Positions 1-9,736 of a stretch of 64,000 bases of DNA are shown one piece after another. The stretch is from an uncultured Coriobacteriaceae bacterium. GTDB taxonomy: Bacteria; Actinomycetota; Coriobacteriia; Coriobacteriales; Eggerthellaceae. How positions within the stretch are numbered: the first letter of the stretch is position 1; the number at the start of each line of letters is the position of its first letter. The notes beneath the pieces were generated by a model. That model saw nothing but the letters and a program-made list of their open reading frames with translations, was not told the DNA's origin and searched no databases. The position numbers and the translations under genes are program-made. Where the stretch lies: contig URQU01000004.1 of the NCBI GenBank assembly GCA_900550055.1, positions 13,873 through 77,872 of the forward strand, in the 5' to 3' direction.

Positions 1-1637
<1,637 letters not shown>

Positions 1638-1720
1638 CTATAGATGATTGTAAATCCCCTGTTCAGGCGTTGTTTTTTTGAGATGGAATGCTGAAAATGC
1701 TCAGTATTCCATCTCAATGG
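1638..1720. other. Element end (attL-like junction) with an imperfect palindrome
   Basis: The kinase reading frame stops at 1638-1640. An inverted repeat follows with 15-base arms, 1680-1694 and 1701-1715 (GAGATGGAATGCTGA against TCAGTATTCCATCTC, one mismatch), and a run of seven T precedes it at 1673-1679. The integrase stop codon is at 1730. Position beside the integrase and the broken host gene points to an attachment end with integrase or excisionase arm sites. It is not a canonical terminator, because the T-run is on the wrong side for either strand. The exact crossover core needs the other junction. Confidence 0.55.
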
Positions 1721-1729
1721 CCGAACGAT

Positions 1730-2839
1730 TTAAACGGCTCGCTCGTCTTGTTCCGCAGGCTTCTTGCCGAAAAAGACCGCTTCATCGAGCCTACGTGCTG
1801 CGGGCATGTTCGACTCGTCGATAAGATGGCCGTAGGTGTCGACGGTGGTATTGACGGACTCATGGCCCAGCATTCGCTGAATATACTTCAAGGACTCTCT
1901 GTTTGCAATGAGTATGCTCGCATAGGTGTGTCGCAGGTCGTGCAGCCTGATTTTCGGGAGCCCGGCCGCTTCTAACGCCGGTTGAAGTGCGGTTTTGTTA
2001 CCGACGTAGGAAGTCGTTGGGTTGCCGCATCGGGACGGGAACAAGATTCCGGTTTGCGTTTTCAGGCGAAGCGGGGAGACGATCCACGCGCGCAGCTCGC
2101 GCTCCAAAGAGGGGGGCATGTCGATGTCCCTGATAGCAGCAGCCGTCTTCGGCGTGTCGTACTTGCCACGGTAAACAGACCTCCTGACGCGTATCTTGTG
2201 CTCCGCAAAGTCAACGTCTCGCTCGAACAGCCCCGCGAGCTCTCCGCACCTCATGCCGGTGAGTCCCGCGGTCATCAAGTACGGACGCCATGCGGGATGG
2301 GCGTGCTCGAAAAGGGACTTGAGCTCCACCGGTCTTAGGAACGAGATGCTGTTCACGTTCCTGGCTTTGACCTTGACGAGGTAGCCTGGGTTGTAGGAGG
2401 CATATCTCCAGGTGACCGCCGTGTTCATGAACTGTCGAAACGTGTTGATCTCCCTAAGCGTCTTGCCCGAAGATGCCCCGTCGTCGATGATCCTCTCGGC
2501 GATGAAGGAGTCGAGGTCGCGAGCCGAGATCTCGCAGACGTAGGCGTCCTTGAAAAACGGTATGAGGTGTGCCCTCAAGTCGCTTGTCATGTTGACCACG
2601 GTCGATGGCTTGTAGGCGGTGGGCAGCACGCGCGCTATGAACTCTTCCGCGGCTTGCTCGAAAAGAACCGCCTCGCAGTCGTGCTTGCGTGCCAGCTCTA
2701 CCTCCATTTTCCGTCTCTCGAGGAAAAGCCTCGCCTCGCTTTCCTGCATGGAAACGCTCTTTGACCTGGCATTTCCTTCGGAATCCACCCAAAATGCGTA
2801 CCACATCTTCCCTCTTCGGGTCACATAGCCTTGAGCCAT
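1730..2839 (-). CDS. int: Tyrosine-type site-specific integrase
   Basis: 369 aa. It has an N-terminal arm-binding region (MAQGYVTRRGKMWYAFW...), a core-binding SAM-like domain (about residues 65-155) and a C-terminal catalytic domain. The catalytic residues are visible: Arg in TGMRCGELAGL, His and Arg in LHDLRHTYAS, His in MLGHESVNTTVDTY, and the nucleophile Tyr in the same motif. It should catalyse integration and excision at the junction about 90 bp away. The start at 2839 was chosen because the family's N-terminal arm domain begins there and a GGCAGGCGG Shine-Dalgarno (SD) precedes it. The same frame is open upstream to 3199, but that part is not family-like. No separate excisionase was recognised; the small proteins between 7 and 9 kb are possible candidates. 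Confidence 0.93.
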   Translation of the reverse strand: MAQGYVTRRGKMWYAFWVDSEGNARSKSVSMQESEARLFLERRKMEVELARKHDCEAVLFEQAAEEFIARVLPTAYKPSTVVNMTSDLRAHLIPFFKDAYVCEISARDLDSFIAERIIDDGASSGKTLREINTFRQFMNTAVTWRYASYNPGYLVKVKARNVNSISFLRPVELKSLFEHAHPAWRPYLMTAGLTGMRCGELAGLFERDVDFAEHKIRVRRSVYRGKYDTPKTAAAIRDIDMPPSLERELRAWIVSPLRLKTQTGILFPSRCGNPTTSYVGNKTALQPALEAAGLPKIRLHDLRHTYASILIANRESLKYIQRMLGHESVNTTVDTYGHLIDESNMPAARRLDEAVFFGKKPAEQDERAV

Positions 2840-3057
2840 ATCCGCCGCCTGCCTTTCGTGATCGGTTTTGCCGGGAGGCGCTCGGCGCCTCGGGTCGACA
2901 AGATACGGCATGCAGCGGGAAGGCCATAGGTTTCGAGAATAAAACTCTCGAGAGACAAAACGTTCGATTATATCTGGCAATGCTCTGAAAAGCAATTTCT
3001 TGATGCAAGGCAGGCCGCTTTGCTTGATTTGCCAAAAAAACGGGGAAATGAAAGAGT

Positions 3058-3091
3058 GAGAGCCGGGCGTTTTCCAGAACGCCCGGCTCTC
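3058..3091. repeat. 14-bp perfect inverted repeat between int and rep
   Basis: Arms GAGAGCCGGGCGTT (3058-3071) and AACGCCCGGCTCTC (3078-3091) have a six-base loop. It lies between the divergent int and rep genes. On the minus strand a T-run (complement of 3033-3039) lies about 20 bases past the stem, too far for a standard terminator. It could insulate int from rep or act as an operator. Confidence 0.6.
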
Positions 3092-3191
3092 AGATGCTTC
3101 GCGGCTTACCGATGCCGCGGGGTTCCGCGGGGAAAGCCTCGCGGTCGGAGCGTACAACGACATAACCACAACAAAGAAAGGATGTACGCTG

Positions 3192-3290
3192 ATGTGCATT
3201 CTATCGCGAAGCGCGCTCTTTTTCCACCCCGAAACGGGGTTTCAGAAGCTCTCGCCACAGCCTGCCCACAAAGAAGGGGGCGTGCGATGA
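3192..3290 (+). CDS. Small leader ORF coupled to the replication initiator
   Basis: 32 codons starting MCILSRSALFFHPETGF. GAAAGGA lies nine bases before the ATG, and the TGA stop overlaps the ATG of rep (ATGA at 3287-3290). That arrangement is typical of a translated leader whose reading sets initiation on the next gene, as in plasmid copy-number control. The peptide itself is not recognised. An in-frame alternative extends rep upstream to an ATG at 3183, but its SD is too close. Evidence is the SD, the overlap and position only. Confidence 0.45.
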   Translation: MCILSRSALFFHPETGFQKLSPQPAHKEGGVR

Positions 3291-4477
3291 GCGACACCCT
3301 CGTGATGCCGACCCTGCTGTCGCAGGGATACGGCCAGATCGCCAAGATGGTCACCGTCGACGAGCGGATGACCTGCGAAGCCAAGTGCATCTACGCGCTG
3401 CTCGCGTCGTTCTCCGGCGGCGGCACCACCGCCTTCCCCTCGATCGATTTCCAATGCCGCGTGCTCCATATCTGTCGCGATCGCTACTACAAGCACAGGC
3501 GCTTCCTCACGGCCTTGGGCTACCTCACAGTCAGCCAGGACAAGGACGGGGGGAAGATGTCGAACAACCGCTACGCGCTATCGTTCGCGCCGAAGCCCGA
3601 CCCTGCCGAGCTCGCTAAGCTCAAAGAGGAGTGGGGGCCGAAGCTGGACAAGTACATATCGCCTGCGCTGCTCGCGTCTTTAGGCGCGTGCGGGGTTCCT
3701 CGGGAGGCCGATCCTGCCCGGGTTGGCGGCGAAAACGACTTTTCGCAAAACCCCAGGTCAGCGCCCGCGGTCGGAAAACCCGACCACGGAGCTGACCTGG
3801 GCAAACGACAAAACCCCAGGTCAGTCCCGCAGTCGGAATTTCCGACTACGGAAAATCCGACCACTATTATTAACAGTGTAATTATTGGGGAAAAACAAGC
3901 CTGCCGGCCTGTTTTTCCCGCGCCCCCCCGCGCGGGCAAGCCCGCAGCCGAGAGCCGCTGCGCGCCGTCGAAGGCTGGCGGGCAGGCGGAACGCCGAGAG
4001 AGCGCCCGTCACGAGCCCGAGGGCTTCGACGAGCTCGCCTCGTCATGGCCCAAGCCGGTGCGAGACCGGGAAGGCGCCGCGGAGGCCTACGCCGCCGCGC
4101 TGGCCTCCGGGCTCGACCCGGCCGGCATAAAGCGGGCCGCGGAGCGCTACCTCAAGGCCTATCGAGCCGAGCATCCCGAGGGGGAGATCCGCTACGTCAA
4201 GCAGCTAGGCCCCTGGCTTCTGGCCCAAGACGGGCTCGGCTTCTACGCGAGGCGCCCGAAGGCGAAGCCCAGGCGCTCTTGCGAGCCCGCGCCGTCTGGC
4301 GGCGGGGCCGATCGCAACCGCGCAAGGTCCGTGAAGCTGGCGGAGCTGTCGGCCTGCGAGCTGAGGGCCCGCCTGGCGGGAGATGAGGACGCGGCGGACA
4401 GGGCGGCGGCCCAGCGAGAGGTGCTTCTGGCTGAGATCGAGCAGGAGGGGAAGGGGGGCGCGCCATGCAGGTGCTGA
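3287..4477 (+). CDS. Replication initiator (HTH_36-type Rep protein)
   Basis: 396 aa. The first ~110 residues match the winged-helix N-terminus of Gram-positive plasmid/ICE initiators: GYGQIAKMVTVDERMTCEAK, then CIYALLASFSGGGTTAFPS, then a recognition helix around CRDRYYKHRRFLTALGYL. The middle (about 150-250) is low-complexity and carries sequence repeats (see 3751-3823). The C-terminal part (WPKPVRDREGAAEAY...YVKQLGPWLL) resembles the C-terminal domain of replisome organisers. Start 3287 is coupled to the upstream leader ORF; the stop overlaps the next gene by 13 bases. With ParA/ParB downstream it implies an autonomously replicating excised form. Confidence 0.8.
   Translation: MSDTLVMPTLLSQGYGQIAKMVTVDERMTCEAKCIYALLASFSGGGTTAFPSIDFQCRVLHICRDRYYKHRRFLTALGYLTVSQDKDGGKMSNNRYALSFAPKPDPAELAKLKEEWGPKLDKYISPALLASLGACGVPREADPARVGGENDFSQNPRSAPAVGKPDHGADLGKRQNPRSVPQSEFPTTENPTTIINSVIIGEKQACRPVFPAPPRAGKPAAESRCAPSKAGGQAERRESARHEPEGFDELASSWPKPVRDREGAAEAYAAALASGLDPAGIKRAAERYLKAYRAEHPEGEIRYVKQLGPWLLAQDGLGFYARRPKAKPRRSCEPAPSGGGADRNRARSVKLAELSACELRARLAGDEDAADRAAAQREVLLAEIEQEGKGGAPCRC
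3751..3823. repeat. Repeated CCCCAGGTCA motif inside rep
   Basis: CCCCAGGTCA occurs at 3751-3760 and 3814-3823, with the inverted form TGACCTGGG at 3793-3801, all within the low-complexity middle of rep. The same motif recurs as GACCTGGGG near 20.1 and 20.29 kb and inverted at 20125-20133. Such motifs inside a rep gene can be initiator binding sites. This is inference. Confidence 0.45.
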
Positions 4478-5121
4478 GGGACCTCACGGGCGGCTCTCGC
4501 GGAAGCTACGTCGAGTGCGAGCTCTGCGAAAGGCGCTACCTGCTGCCGCTGGGATGGGCCGGGACGTGCCCGAGATGCGGCGGCGGCCTCGTCGGCATGG
4601 GCCCGGGCGGGGAGGCTATCGTGGCCGACTCGTCGGAGGTGATCGGGTCCGACCGCTCCGTCACCAGGGTGGTGCGCGAGCGAGCGGGCGCGCTCGGCGT
4701 GGCGCAGAGGCTCCTGGACATGCGCTACCACCCGGTGCCGGGCCGCAAGGGGCGCTACGAGAAGGTCATGACCGGAGGGTGGACGCTCGCGCTCGACGTC
4801 GGGCGCGGCTCAAGCGGCCTGACGGCCAAGGACATCAAGGGGCGGGCCTGCGCCAAGGCGAAGGTGCGCACCGTCACCGACGTGGCCGTGGAGGAGCGCC
4901 GTATAGCCGAGAGGCTCGAGCATCGAAAAGGCCGGATGCTCGAGTGGGCGCAACGCAACGGCGCCCTGGCGTCCTACAGCGTCCACGGATGGTCCCTTTG
5001 GTTCAAAGCCGCGAAGGAAAGCGCGACAGACACCCTCCCGGAGGGAGGTCCCTACGCGCTGACGATGGACGGCGAGACGGGGGTGATGAGCCCCATCGAC
5101 GAAAGCGTGGAGAAGATGTAA
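4465..5121 (+). CDS. Zinc-ribbon protein of unknown function
   Basis: 218 aa, overlapping the end of rep by 13 bases and therefore probably translated with it. An N-terminal zinc ribbon is clear: CELCERRYLLP followed by CPRCGGGL (about residues 19-45). The rest is basic and mixed alpha/beta (VEERRIAERLEHRKGRMLEWAQRNG) with no recognised domain. Its place between rep and parA suggests a role in replication or its control. It ends 107 bases before parA, at an inverted repeat with a promoter. Confidence 0.7.
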   Translation: MQVLRDLTGGSRGSYVECELCERRYLLPLGWAGTCPRCGGGLVGMGPGGEAIVADSSEVIGSDRSVTRVVRERAGALGVAQRLLDMRYHPVPGRKGRYEKVMTGGWTLALDVGRGSSGLTAKDIKGRACAKAKVRTVTDVAVEERRIAERLEHRKGRMLEWAQRNGALASYSVHGWSLWFKAAKESATDTLPEGGPYALTMDGETGVMSPIDESVEKM

Positions 5122-5128
5122 AGACATT

Positions 5129-5176
5129 GCACTGCGTGCGCCCAGGCACACGCAGTGCGCAAATTCGTGGTATAGT
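5129..5176 (+). promoter_or_regulatory. parA promoter with overlapping operator palindrome
   Basis: Inverted repeat GCACTGCGTG (5129-5138) / CACGCAGTGC (5149-5158), followed by a -10-like TATAGT at 5171-5176. The right arm covers the expected -35 position, so a bound protein would block RNA polymerase. ParA autoregulation is usual for such operons and ParA or ParB is the obvious candidate. parA starts at 5229. Confidence 0.55.
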
Positions 5177-5228
5177 CGGGGGCAAGGAATCGGCGGCCCT
5201 GCGGAGAAGGGCCGGGAAGGAGGCCGGG

Positions 5229-5978
5229 ATGGCGGTCATCATGGCAAGCAACGAGAAAGGCGGCGTCGGGAAGTCGAGCGTGTTGATGGGCCTCGCCGCG
5301 GTCTTCGCCGCGCGCGGCAAGGGCGTGTGCGTGGTCGAGCTGGACAGGCAGGGGTCGATCAGCGGCTGGCTTTCGGGCCCTGACGGCGTCCGCCTCTCGG
5401 TGGAGGCCCGCAAGAGCGGGGCGACGGTGTCGGCGGCCCTTTCCGACCCGGCGTCGGCCCTCGGCTACGTCCTGCCCACCAAGGAAGGGTTCTTCGTCCT
5501 GCCGGCCGACCGGAAGCTGTCGCGCGCCGGCGGAGAAGAGCTCCGCGCCCTCGTGGGCGAGCTCGAGGGGAGCTTCGACTACGTGATGCTGGACCTGCGC
5601 CGCGACGTCGAGGAGTCGCTCGAGAGCGTGGAGGGGCTCAAGGCCAAGGCCATCGTGCCGATGCTCGCCGACGCCGAGACCCTCACCGGCGTGAAGAAGG
5701 TCGTGGACGACCTTGACGGGAAATGCGACTTCAAGCTCGTTTTCAACCGCATCCGGGCGAACAGCGTGCGCGACTGGCTTTGCCGGGAATCGGTCAAGCG
5801 CGACGTGCCGACCGTTCCCGTGTTCGAGTCCTGCGTGCACGACTCGTGCAAAGTGGGAGAGGCCACCTACGACGGGATGACGGTCGTGGGATACGACAAG
5901 CGCAACAGGGCGTCCCGCGATCTGGCGGCATTGGCCGACGAGGTCGAGGCATGGTGCGCCGGGACGGGGGCGGCGTGA
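5229..5978 (+). CDS. parA: ParA-family partition ATPase
   Basis: 249 aa. The deviant Walker A box EKGGVGKSS (residues 8-16) is intact, as are LDRQGSISGW (Walker A'-like) and a Walker B-like strand DYVMLDLRR. Length and the lack of an N-terminal HTH make it a small (type Ib-like) ParA. It should bind DNA non-specifically and move ParB-bound copies of the element. Start chosen at 5229 (GGAAGGAGGCCGGG ATG). It overlaps parB by TGATG at 5976-5980. Regulation is probably through the palindrome at 5129-5158. Confidence 0.92.
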   Translation: MAVIMASNEKGGVGKSSVLMGLAAVFAARGKGVCVVELDRQGSISGWLSGPDGVRLSVEARKSGATVSAALSDPASALGYVLPTKEGFFVLPADRKLSRAGGEELRALVGELEGSFDYVMLDLRRDVEESLESVEGLKAKAIVPMLADAETLTGVKKVVDDLDGKCDFKLVFNRIRANSVRDWLCRESVKRDVPTVPVFESCVHDSCKVGEATYDGMTVVGYDKRNRASRDLAALADEVEAWCAGTGAA

Positions 5979-6916
5979 TGGCCCGCAGCAAAAAGGACCT
6001 GCTCGCGTCCTTCAAGGCGGGCACCGACACGGACGCGCTCGCCACGGCGGCCCAAAGCGACGTCGCGTTCCGGATGCTGCGGCTGGCCGACCTGAGCCCT
6101 CATCCCGACAACCGCCCGATCGACCGCGCCTTCGTAGAGGAGCTCGCCGCCAGCATCGAGTCCGACGGCCTCGGCAACCCGATCTGCGTCCGCCCGCTGC
6201 CCGAAGGAGGCTACCAGGTGGTCAGCGGCCATCACCGCGTCGAGGCGAAGCGGCTGCTGGCGTCCAGGCACCCGGACGACCCGCGGCACAAGGTCATAGA
6301 GGCCGTGGTGCGGGAGATGGGGGATGCGGACGCCGAGGCCATGCTCCTCGCGACGAACGTGTACGTCAACGCGATCTCCGGCGAGGAGCGGCAGAGGTCG
6401 CTCGAGCGCCTCGGCCGGGCGGTCGACAAGATGCGCGCAGACGACCCGGCACGCTACCGCGGGGTGAGGTCGGCGAAGATCATCGCGGACAAGGTGGCCG
6501 AGTCCGGCGGCAAGGTCTCCGAGCGCACCGTGTACCGCGACCTGGCCGCCGCGAAGGCCCGAAAGGAGGCGCTCGAGGCGCAGGGCGGTCTCGACCCGAA
6601 GATGGCCGAGCTGGCGCGTCGCGGGGCGGCTCGGCCGGCCGACGTGATCGCGGCGTCGAAGCTGCCCGCCGCGGCGCAGCGCGCGGCGGCCGACGCCTAT
6701 GCCGAGGGAGGCGCCGAGTCCATGCGCCGCGCCCTTGCGCAAGCGGACCCGGCCGCGCGCTCCAAGGAGGCCGCGAGGATCGCGCGCCGGGCGATCAGGG
6801 CGTTGAAGGAGCTCGAGGGGCCTGCTGCGGCGGGCAGCCTCGGCAGGGCCGACGCCGAGGCTATCGGAAGGGCCGCCAGCAACGTGCTGCGGGCGCTCGA
6901 GAAGAGCTCTTCGTGA
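5978..6916 (+). CDS. parB: ParB-family partition protein
   Basis: 312 aa. The N-terminal ParB/sulfiredoxin-like domain shows LADLSPHPDNR and PICVRPLPEGGYQVVSGHHR (about 33-90), followed by an alpha-helical HTH region (SAKIIADKVAESGGKVSERTVYRD) and an Ala/Arg-rich helical C-terminus. CTP-binding and clamp activity are family knowledge, not shown here. Translationally coupled to parA. No clear parS repeat was located by eye; the palindromes at 5129-5158 and 7404-7435 are the nearest candidates. Confidence 0.9.
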   Translation: MARSKKDLLASFKAGTDTDALATAAQSDVAFRMLRLADLSPHPDNRPIDRAFVEELAASIESDGLGNPICVRPLPEGGYQVVSGHHRVEAKRLLASRHPDDPRHKVIEAVVREMGDADAEAMLLATNVYVNAISGEERQRSLERLGRAVDKMRADDPARYRGVRSAKIIADKVAESGGKVSERTVYRDLAAAKARKEALEAQGGLDPKMAELARRGAARPADVIAASKLPAAAQRAAADAYAEGGAESMRRALAQADPAARSKEAARIARRAIRALKELEGPAAAGSLGRADAEAIGRAASNVLRALEKSSS

Positions 6917-6977
6917 CCGCCCGGCGCAGCCCCGACGCGTTGAGGCCGTCGTGATCGGCGGAGAGAAGAGGAAGGCC

Positions 6978-7328
6978 ATGAGAACAGGGAAGGACCCGCG
7001 GACGTACCGCCCCAAGCGAGCCTCCAGCGTGCCCGCCGTCACGTTCCACGACGATAGGCAGGTCGCGCGCCGCCTGCTCGCCGAGTCGACCTTCACGACC
7101 CGCCAGCTGCGGCGGGGATGGGCATACGACGTGGACGAGGTCGACGTGGCCCTCGAGGTGCTGTCGAGGTTTTGGACCCCGTTCGCCCAGAAGGCCCGCG
7201 GCGTCTCCTTCTCGTCCCGCCGCGCCCGGGGCTTCGACGGCTACGCGTGCGAAGAGGTTGACGCGTTTCTCGACGGGCTGCTAGACGAGCTCGGTCAAGA
7301 GGGCGAGGAGGTCGGAAAATGGACATGA
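6978..7328 (+). CDS. Small protein with two DivIVA-like motifs
   Basis: 116 aa from ATG 6978 (AGAGGAAGG upstream; a GTG at 6951 is an alternative). Two segments share the pattern F-x3-R...Y-x3-EVD-x2-L that marks the N-terminal DivIVA domain: TFTTRQLRRGWAYDVDEVD (about 40-58) and VSFSSRRARGFDGYACEEVD (about 79-98, followed by AFLDGLL). DivIVA/Wag31 proteins mark poles in actinobacteria and can tether ParA/ParB systems. Lying directly after parAB, this protein may anchor the element's partition complex. The function is inferred and the motif match was made by eye. Confidence 0.55.
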   Translation: MRTGKDPRTYRPKRASSVPAVTFHDDRQVARRLLAESTFTTRQLRRGWAYDVDEVDVALEVLSRFWTPFAQKARGVSFSSRRARGFDGYACEEVDAFLDGLLDELGQEGEEVGKWT

Positions 7329-7403
7329 TGCGAGCCTGCCGAGCATTCTCCGGCAAGGCTTATGGCCTGGCGCACCGCTTCGCCGCTCCGGGAGGCTTCG
7401 CAG

Positions 7404-7435
7404 CCCGCACTCGCCTCGATCGAAGCGAGTGCGGG
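7404..7435. repeat. 11-bp perfect palindrome upstream of a membrane-protein gene
   Basis: CCCGCACTCGC (7404-7414) and GCGAGTGCGGG (7425-7435) have a ten-base loop that is itself nearly palindromic (CTCGATCGAA). A TAGAAT box lies just downstream at about 7444-7449. It has no T-run, so an operator is more likely than a terminator. It could also be parS. Confidence 0.5.
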
Positions 7436-7509
7436 CATCGCCATAGAATCTAGTCAGGAAATGGCGGACCCCTGGCGAACGGAGGGGCCGTGAATAGGAA
7501 GGAGTATCG

Positions 7510-7845
7510 ATGCTTTCGACGACGGAACTGGAGCAAGAGATAGCGCGCAGGGAGTCGAGGTTCGTGGAGGGCGAGAGGTTTCGCCGGGCGGCTCCCGTAG
7601 TCGGCATGGTGCTCGCGTTCGCGGCGATCGTGGTCGAGTTCGCGGTGCTGATGGCCTCGGCTTCCATGGAAGAGGCCATCAGGGTGTTCGTCTCGGCGGC
7701 GACGTTCCTGGCGGGAGCCTTTGGACTGGGGCTCGTGCTGCTGGGGGTGCTCCCGCACCAGGTCACGCTCGACATGCGCCGCGATCTCGTCATCGAGCAG
7801 CTTGCCGAGAAGGCGGGCGAAGGGCGAGATGGACAAGGCATGTAG
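7510..7845 (+). CDS. Small membrane protein, two transmembrane helices
   Basis: 111 aa with a good SD (AAGGAGT) at 7499. A charged N-terminal helix (ELEQEIARRESRFVEGERFRR) is followed by two hydrophobic segments at about 29-50 and 60-83, and by a short charged tail (MRRDLVIEQLAEKAGEG). No family is recognised. It has its own palindrome and probable promoter upstream, so it may be a separate unit from parAB. Confidence 0.65.
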   Translation: MLSTTELEQEIARRESRFVEGERFRRAAPVVGMVLAFAAIVVEFAVLMASASMEEAIRVFVSAATFLAGAFGLGLVLLGVLPHQVTLDMRRDLVIEQLAEKAGEGRDGQGM

Positions 7846-8059
7846 AATAACGGACATGTACAATAAGCGGTTGGAAATATCGCTTCGCTGAGGGATCCGC
7901 CGCGGAGCGGGCAGCGGGAGCCTATCAGGCCGGCGCATCCCTTATGGGGAGCCTATGCCGGCCCGGCGCCCGCTTCCCGCCGATGCGGCGAGCTCGTTAG
8001 GCCGGAAGCGGCGCGATGCGGACAATGCTTCGACAAGACAGGTCACTAGGAGGCCGGAC

Positions 8060-8593
8060 ATGGCACACACGCCGTACGAGAACGGGCTGGGGTTCATCGG
8101 GCCCATGGCCCTTGAAGAAGACCTCGGTTGCACGAGGAACACCGCGCGAAAGCTCATATTCTCCACGGAAAGGGCCGTGGAAGACGCAACCTGCCCCTGC
8201 TGCGGCCGCATCATGCAAGGATGCTGGTTGCCGGCGGACGCGGCGGCCGACCTGCTGTCAGACCCCACTCTTGACGTGAGGTTCAAGCCGGCTGAAGGGA
8301 AGCGGCTGATAGACAGGCTGTGCAGGCCCAAGCAAGCCGCATCGCTCCCGCAGCCATCGGGGGGCGATCCCGAGCTGGAGGCTTTGGCGAAGAAAGCCAA
8401 GACCCGCGCTCGACTGGCAGGGCGCGGCAGGGAAGAGCGCCTAGCCTCCGCCCTGGCGCTGGCGGCCGAGTCCGATGCCGCGGCGGCACGCCTGGAATGG
8501 CTGGAACACGCCGTGGCGGAGCTGCCGGACGAAGACCCCGAAGCGCTTGCGGCTAAAGTAGCCGAGCTGAAGAAGGCGCTAGGCTGCGCCTAG
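8060..8593 (+). CDS. Unknown protein with possible HTH and CPCCG zinc motif
   Basis: 177 aa. Start at 8060 follows TAGGAGG. The N-terminus has a helix-turn-helix-like stretch (LEEDLGCTRNTARKLIF) next to a CPCCGRIMQGC zinc knuckle; the C-terminal half is a charged coiled coil (EERLASALALAAESDAAAARLEWLEHAVAELP...). The combination suggests a DNA-binding protein, perhaps a regulator or excisionase-like factor. No direct family match. The 200 bases upstream hold a TACAAT box near 7857 but no gene. Confidence 0.6.
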   Translation: MAHTPYENGLGFIGPMALEEDLGCTRNTARKLIFSTERAVEDATCPCCGRIMQGCWLPADAAADLLSDPTLDVRFKPAEGKRLIDRLCRPKQAASLPQPSGGDPELEALAKKAKTRARLAGRGREERLASALALAAESDAAAARLEWLEHAVAELPDEDPEALAAKVAELKKALGCA

Positions 8594-8625
8594 GGCACGG
8601 GCCCGAAAGGAGAAGCGGAAGACCC

Positions 8626-8946
8626 ATGTTTCGCATAACGATCGCGTTCGCGGCGGTTGCGGCGGCCGTAACGGTCTCATTCGCGCTCGCGGCGGCCGGC
8701 CTCGCTGCCATCGCTGACAGGCGGTCAGGCGCAAAAGCCGGTGGAAACCCGTTCAGCGAACCTCGAAAGGCCTTCTCGAGCGTCTTGACGCTCGAGGGCT
8801 TCGGACTGCTCGCGTTCGGCGCGGGGATGGCGTCCTGCGGCGTCCGCTACCAGGCGCTCGCCGCCATCGCGGTAGGCGTCGCGGCCGTCGGCGCGGGTTT
8901 TGCGGCGAAGGCGCTTTTCGGCGACCGAACCCGGGGTCGACATTGA
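8626..8946 (+). CDS. Small membrane protein, about three transmembrane helices
   Basis: 106 aa, 32 bases after the previous gene with GAAAGGAGAAG as SD, so probably co-transcribed with it. Hydrophobic segments lie at about 5-28, 47-66 and 73-92, with a short basic C-terminus (GDRTRGRH). No family is recognised. It is the last plus-strand gene before a bidirectional terminator. Confidence 0.6.
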   Translation: MFRITIAFAAVAAAVTVSFALAAAGLAAIADRRSGAKAGGNPFSEPRKAFSSVLTLEGFGLLAFGAGMASCGVRYQALAAIAVGVAAVGAGFAAKALFGDRTRGRH

Positions 8947-9021
8947 TTTCGGTCTATCAAAATCGCCGTCATCGTGTCCGCGTCCACCGTGGCCTTGCAT
9001 AAGCTGGGTAGGCACACAAAT

Positions 9022-9062
9022 AGAGCCCGGCCTCTTGATAGAGGTCGGGCTCTGCGCCTTTT
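9022..9062. terminator. Bidirectional terminator between converging transcription units
   Basis: AGAGCCCGGCCTC (9022-9034) and GAGGTCGGGCTCT (9041-9053) pair with one G-U, followed on the plus strand by GCGCCTTTTC. On the minus strand the stem is followed by ATTTGTG. It ends both the plus-strand 8.0-8.9 kb genes and the minus-strand array that finishes at 9100. Confidence 0.8.
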
Positions 9063-9099
9063 CGATCTGGTATAGACTTTCAACCGCAGCTGCTCCGCA

Positions 9100-9612
9100 T
9101 CAGCAGTAGCCGTCCTCGTCGGCTACGGTGTAGAAGGCGTACTCCGGCTCGAAGCAGGGGTCGTCGTAGGCCTCCTCGATCTGCCCGACGGACATCTCCG
9201 CGACGTCGGCCTCCGTGTATGCCCCGTTGTCGGCGAGCATCCACGCCTTCCTGCGCCATTCGGGCTTCCCGTCCCAGTAGGACTCGAAGTCTGCCTCGGA
9301 GACGTAGCTGCCCATGTCGTCGAGGCGGTAGACGCCCTCGTTAGGTTCGAAGGCCCTTCTGACGAGCGGGCGGAGGGCGCGCTCGGCGTCGGCCAGAATC
9401 GACCTTATCGCCGTCGCGCCGATCGGCCGGCCGGTTTCGGCCCGGTACATCTCGACGGCATCCAGGAGGTCGTCGGTGTAGTGGCCCTGCGCCCAGTCGC
9501 CGGCCTGCTTGTCGTAGCGGTAGCATACGCAGTAGCGCTGGACCGCCTCGGGGCAGGTGTAGACGAGCGCCCATCCGGTCCGCTCGTCGTGCTCGAGCAA
9601 CGTGTGCCTCAT
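9100..9612 (-). CDS. Leading-region-type protein of unknown function (array gene 1)
   Basis: 170 aa, acidic and rich in Tyr/Trp. The N-terminus MRHTLLEHDERTGWALVYTC is followed by a helical middle and an Asp/Glu-rich end (YTEADVAEMSVGQIEEAYDD). The start at 9612 has the array's standard SD (GAAAGGAAGCAGAAC ATG). It is the last cistron of block C. The acidic, DNA-mimic-like composition fits anti-defence proteins, but no family is recognised. Confidence 0.65.
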   Translation of the reverse strand: MRHTLLEHDERTGWALVYTCPEAVQRYCVCYRYDKQAGDWAQGHYTDDLLDAVEMYRAETGRPIGATAIRSILADAERALRPLVRRAFEPNEGVYRLDDMGSYVSEADFESYWDGKPEWRRKAWMLADNGAYTEADVAEMSVGQIEEAYDDPCFEPEYAFYTVADEDGYC

Positions 9613-9652
9613 GTTCTGCTTCCTTTCGCCTTGGTGCGTTTCAGTGTCGTTC

Positions 9653-9723
9653 GGCGAAAGGCCCGCCCAGGCTGTGCGCCCGGGGAGCCTTTCGCCGGCT
9701 CCCCGGTATTGCCTGCCGGGTCT
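9653..9723 (-). promoter_or_regulatory. Family-1 structured leader, diverged copy 1
   Basis: Minus-strand RNA can form CCGGGGAGCC / GGCTCCCCGG (antiterminator-like). Alternatively GGCGAAAGGC / GCCTTTCGCC can form, with the downstream arm ending in the CCTTTC run next to the SD of the 9612 gene. Primary sequence differs from the other copies but the competing-hairpin layout is kept, which suggests selection on structure. Confidence 0.6.
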
Positions 9724-9736
9724 CGGGGTTGTGCGT

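Noticed and set aside
1660..1720. Stem at the element end as the int terminator
   Set aside because: The T-run lies before the stem on the plus strand and becomes an A-run after it on the minus strand, so it fits neither direction.
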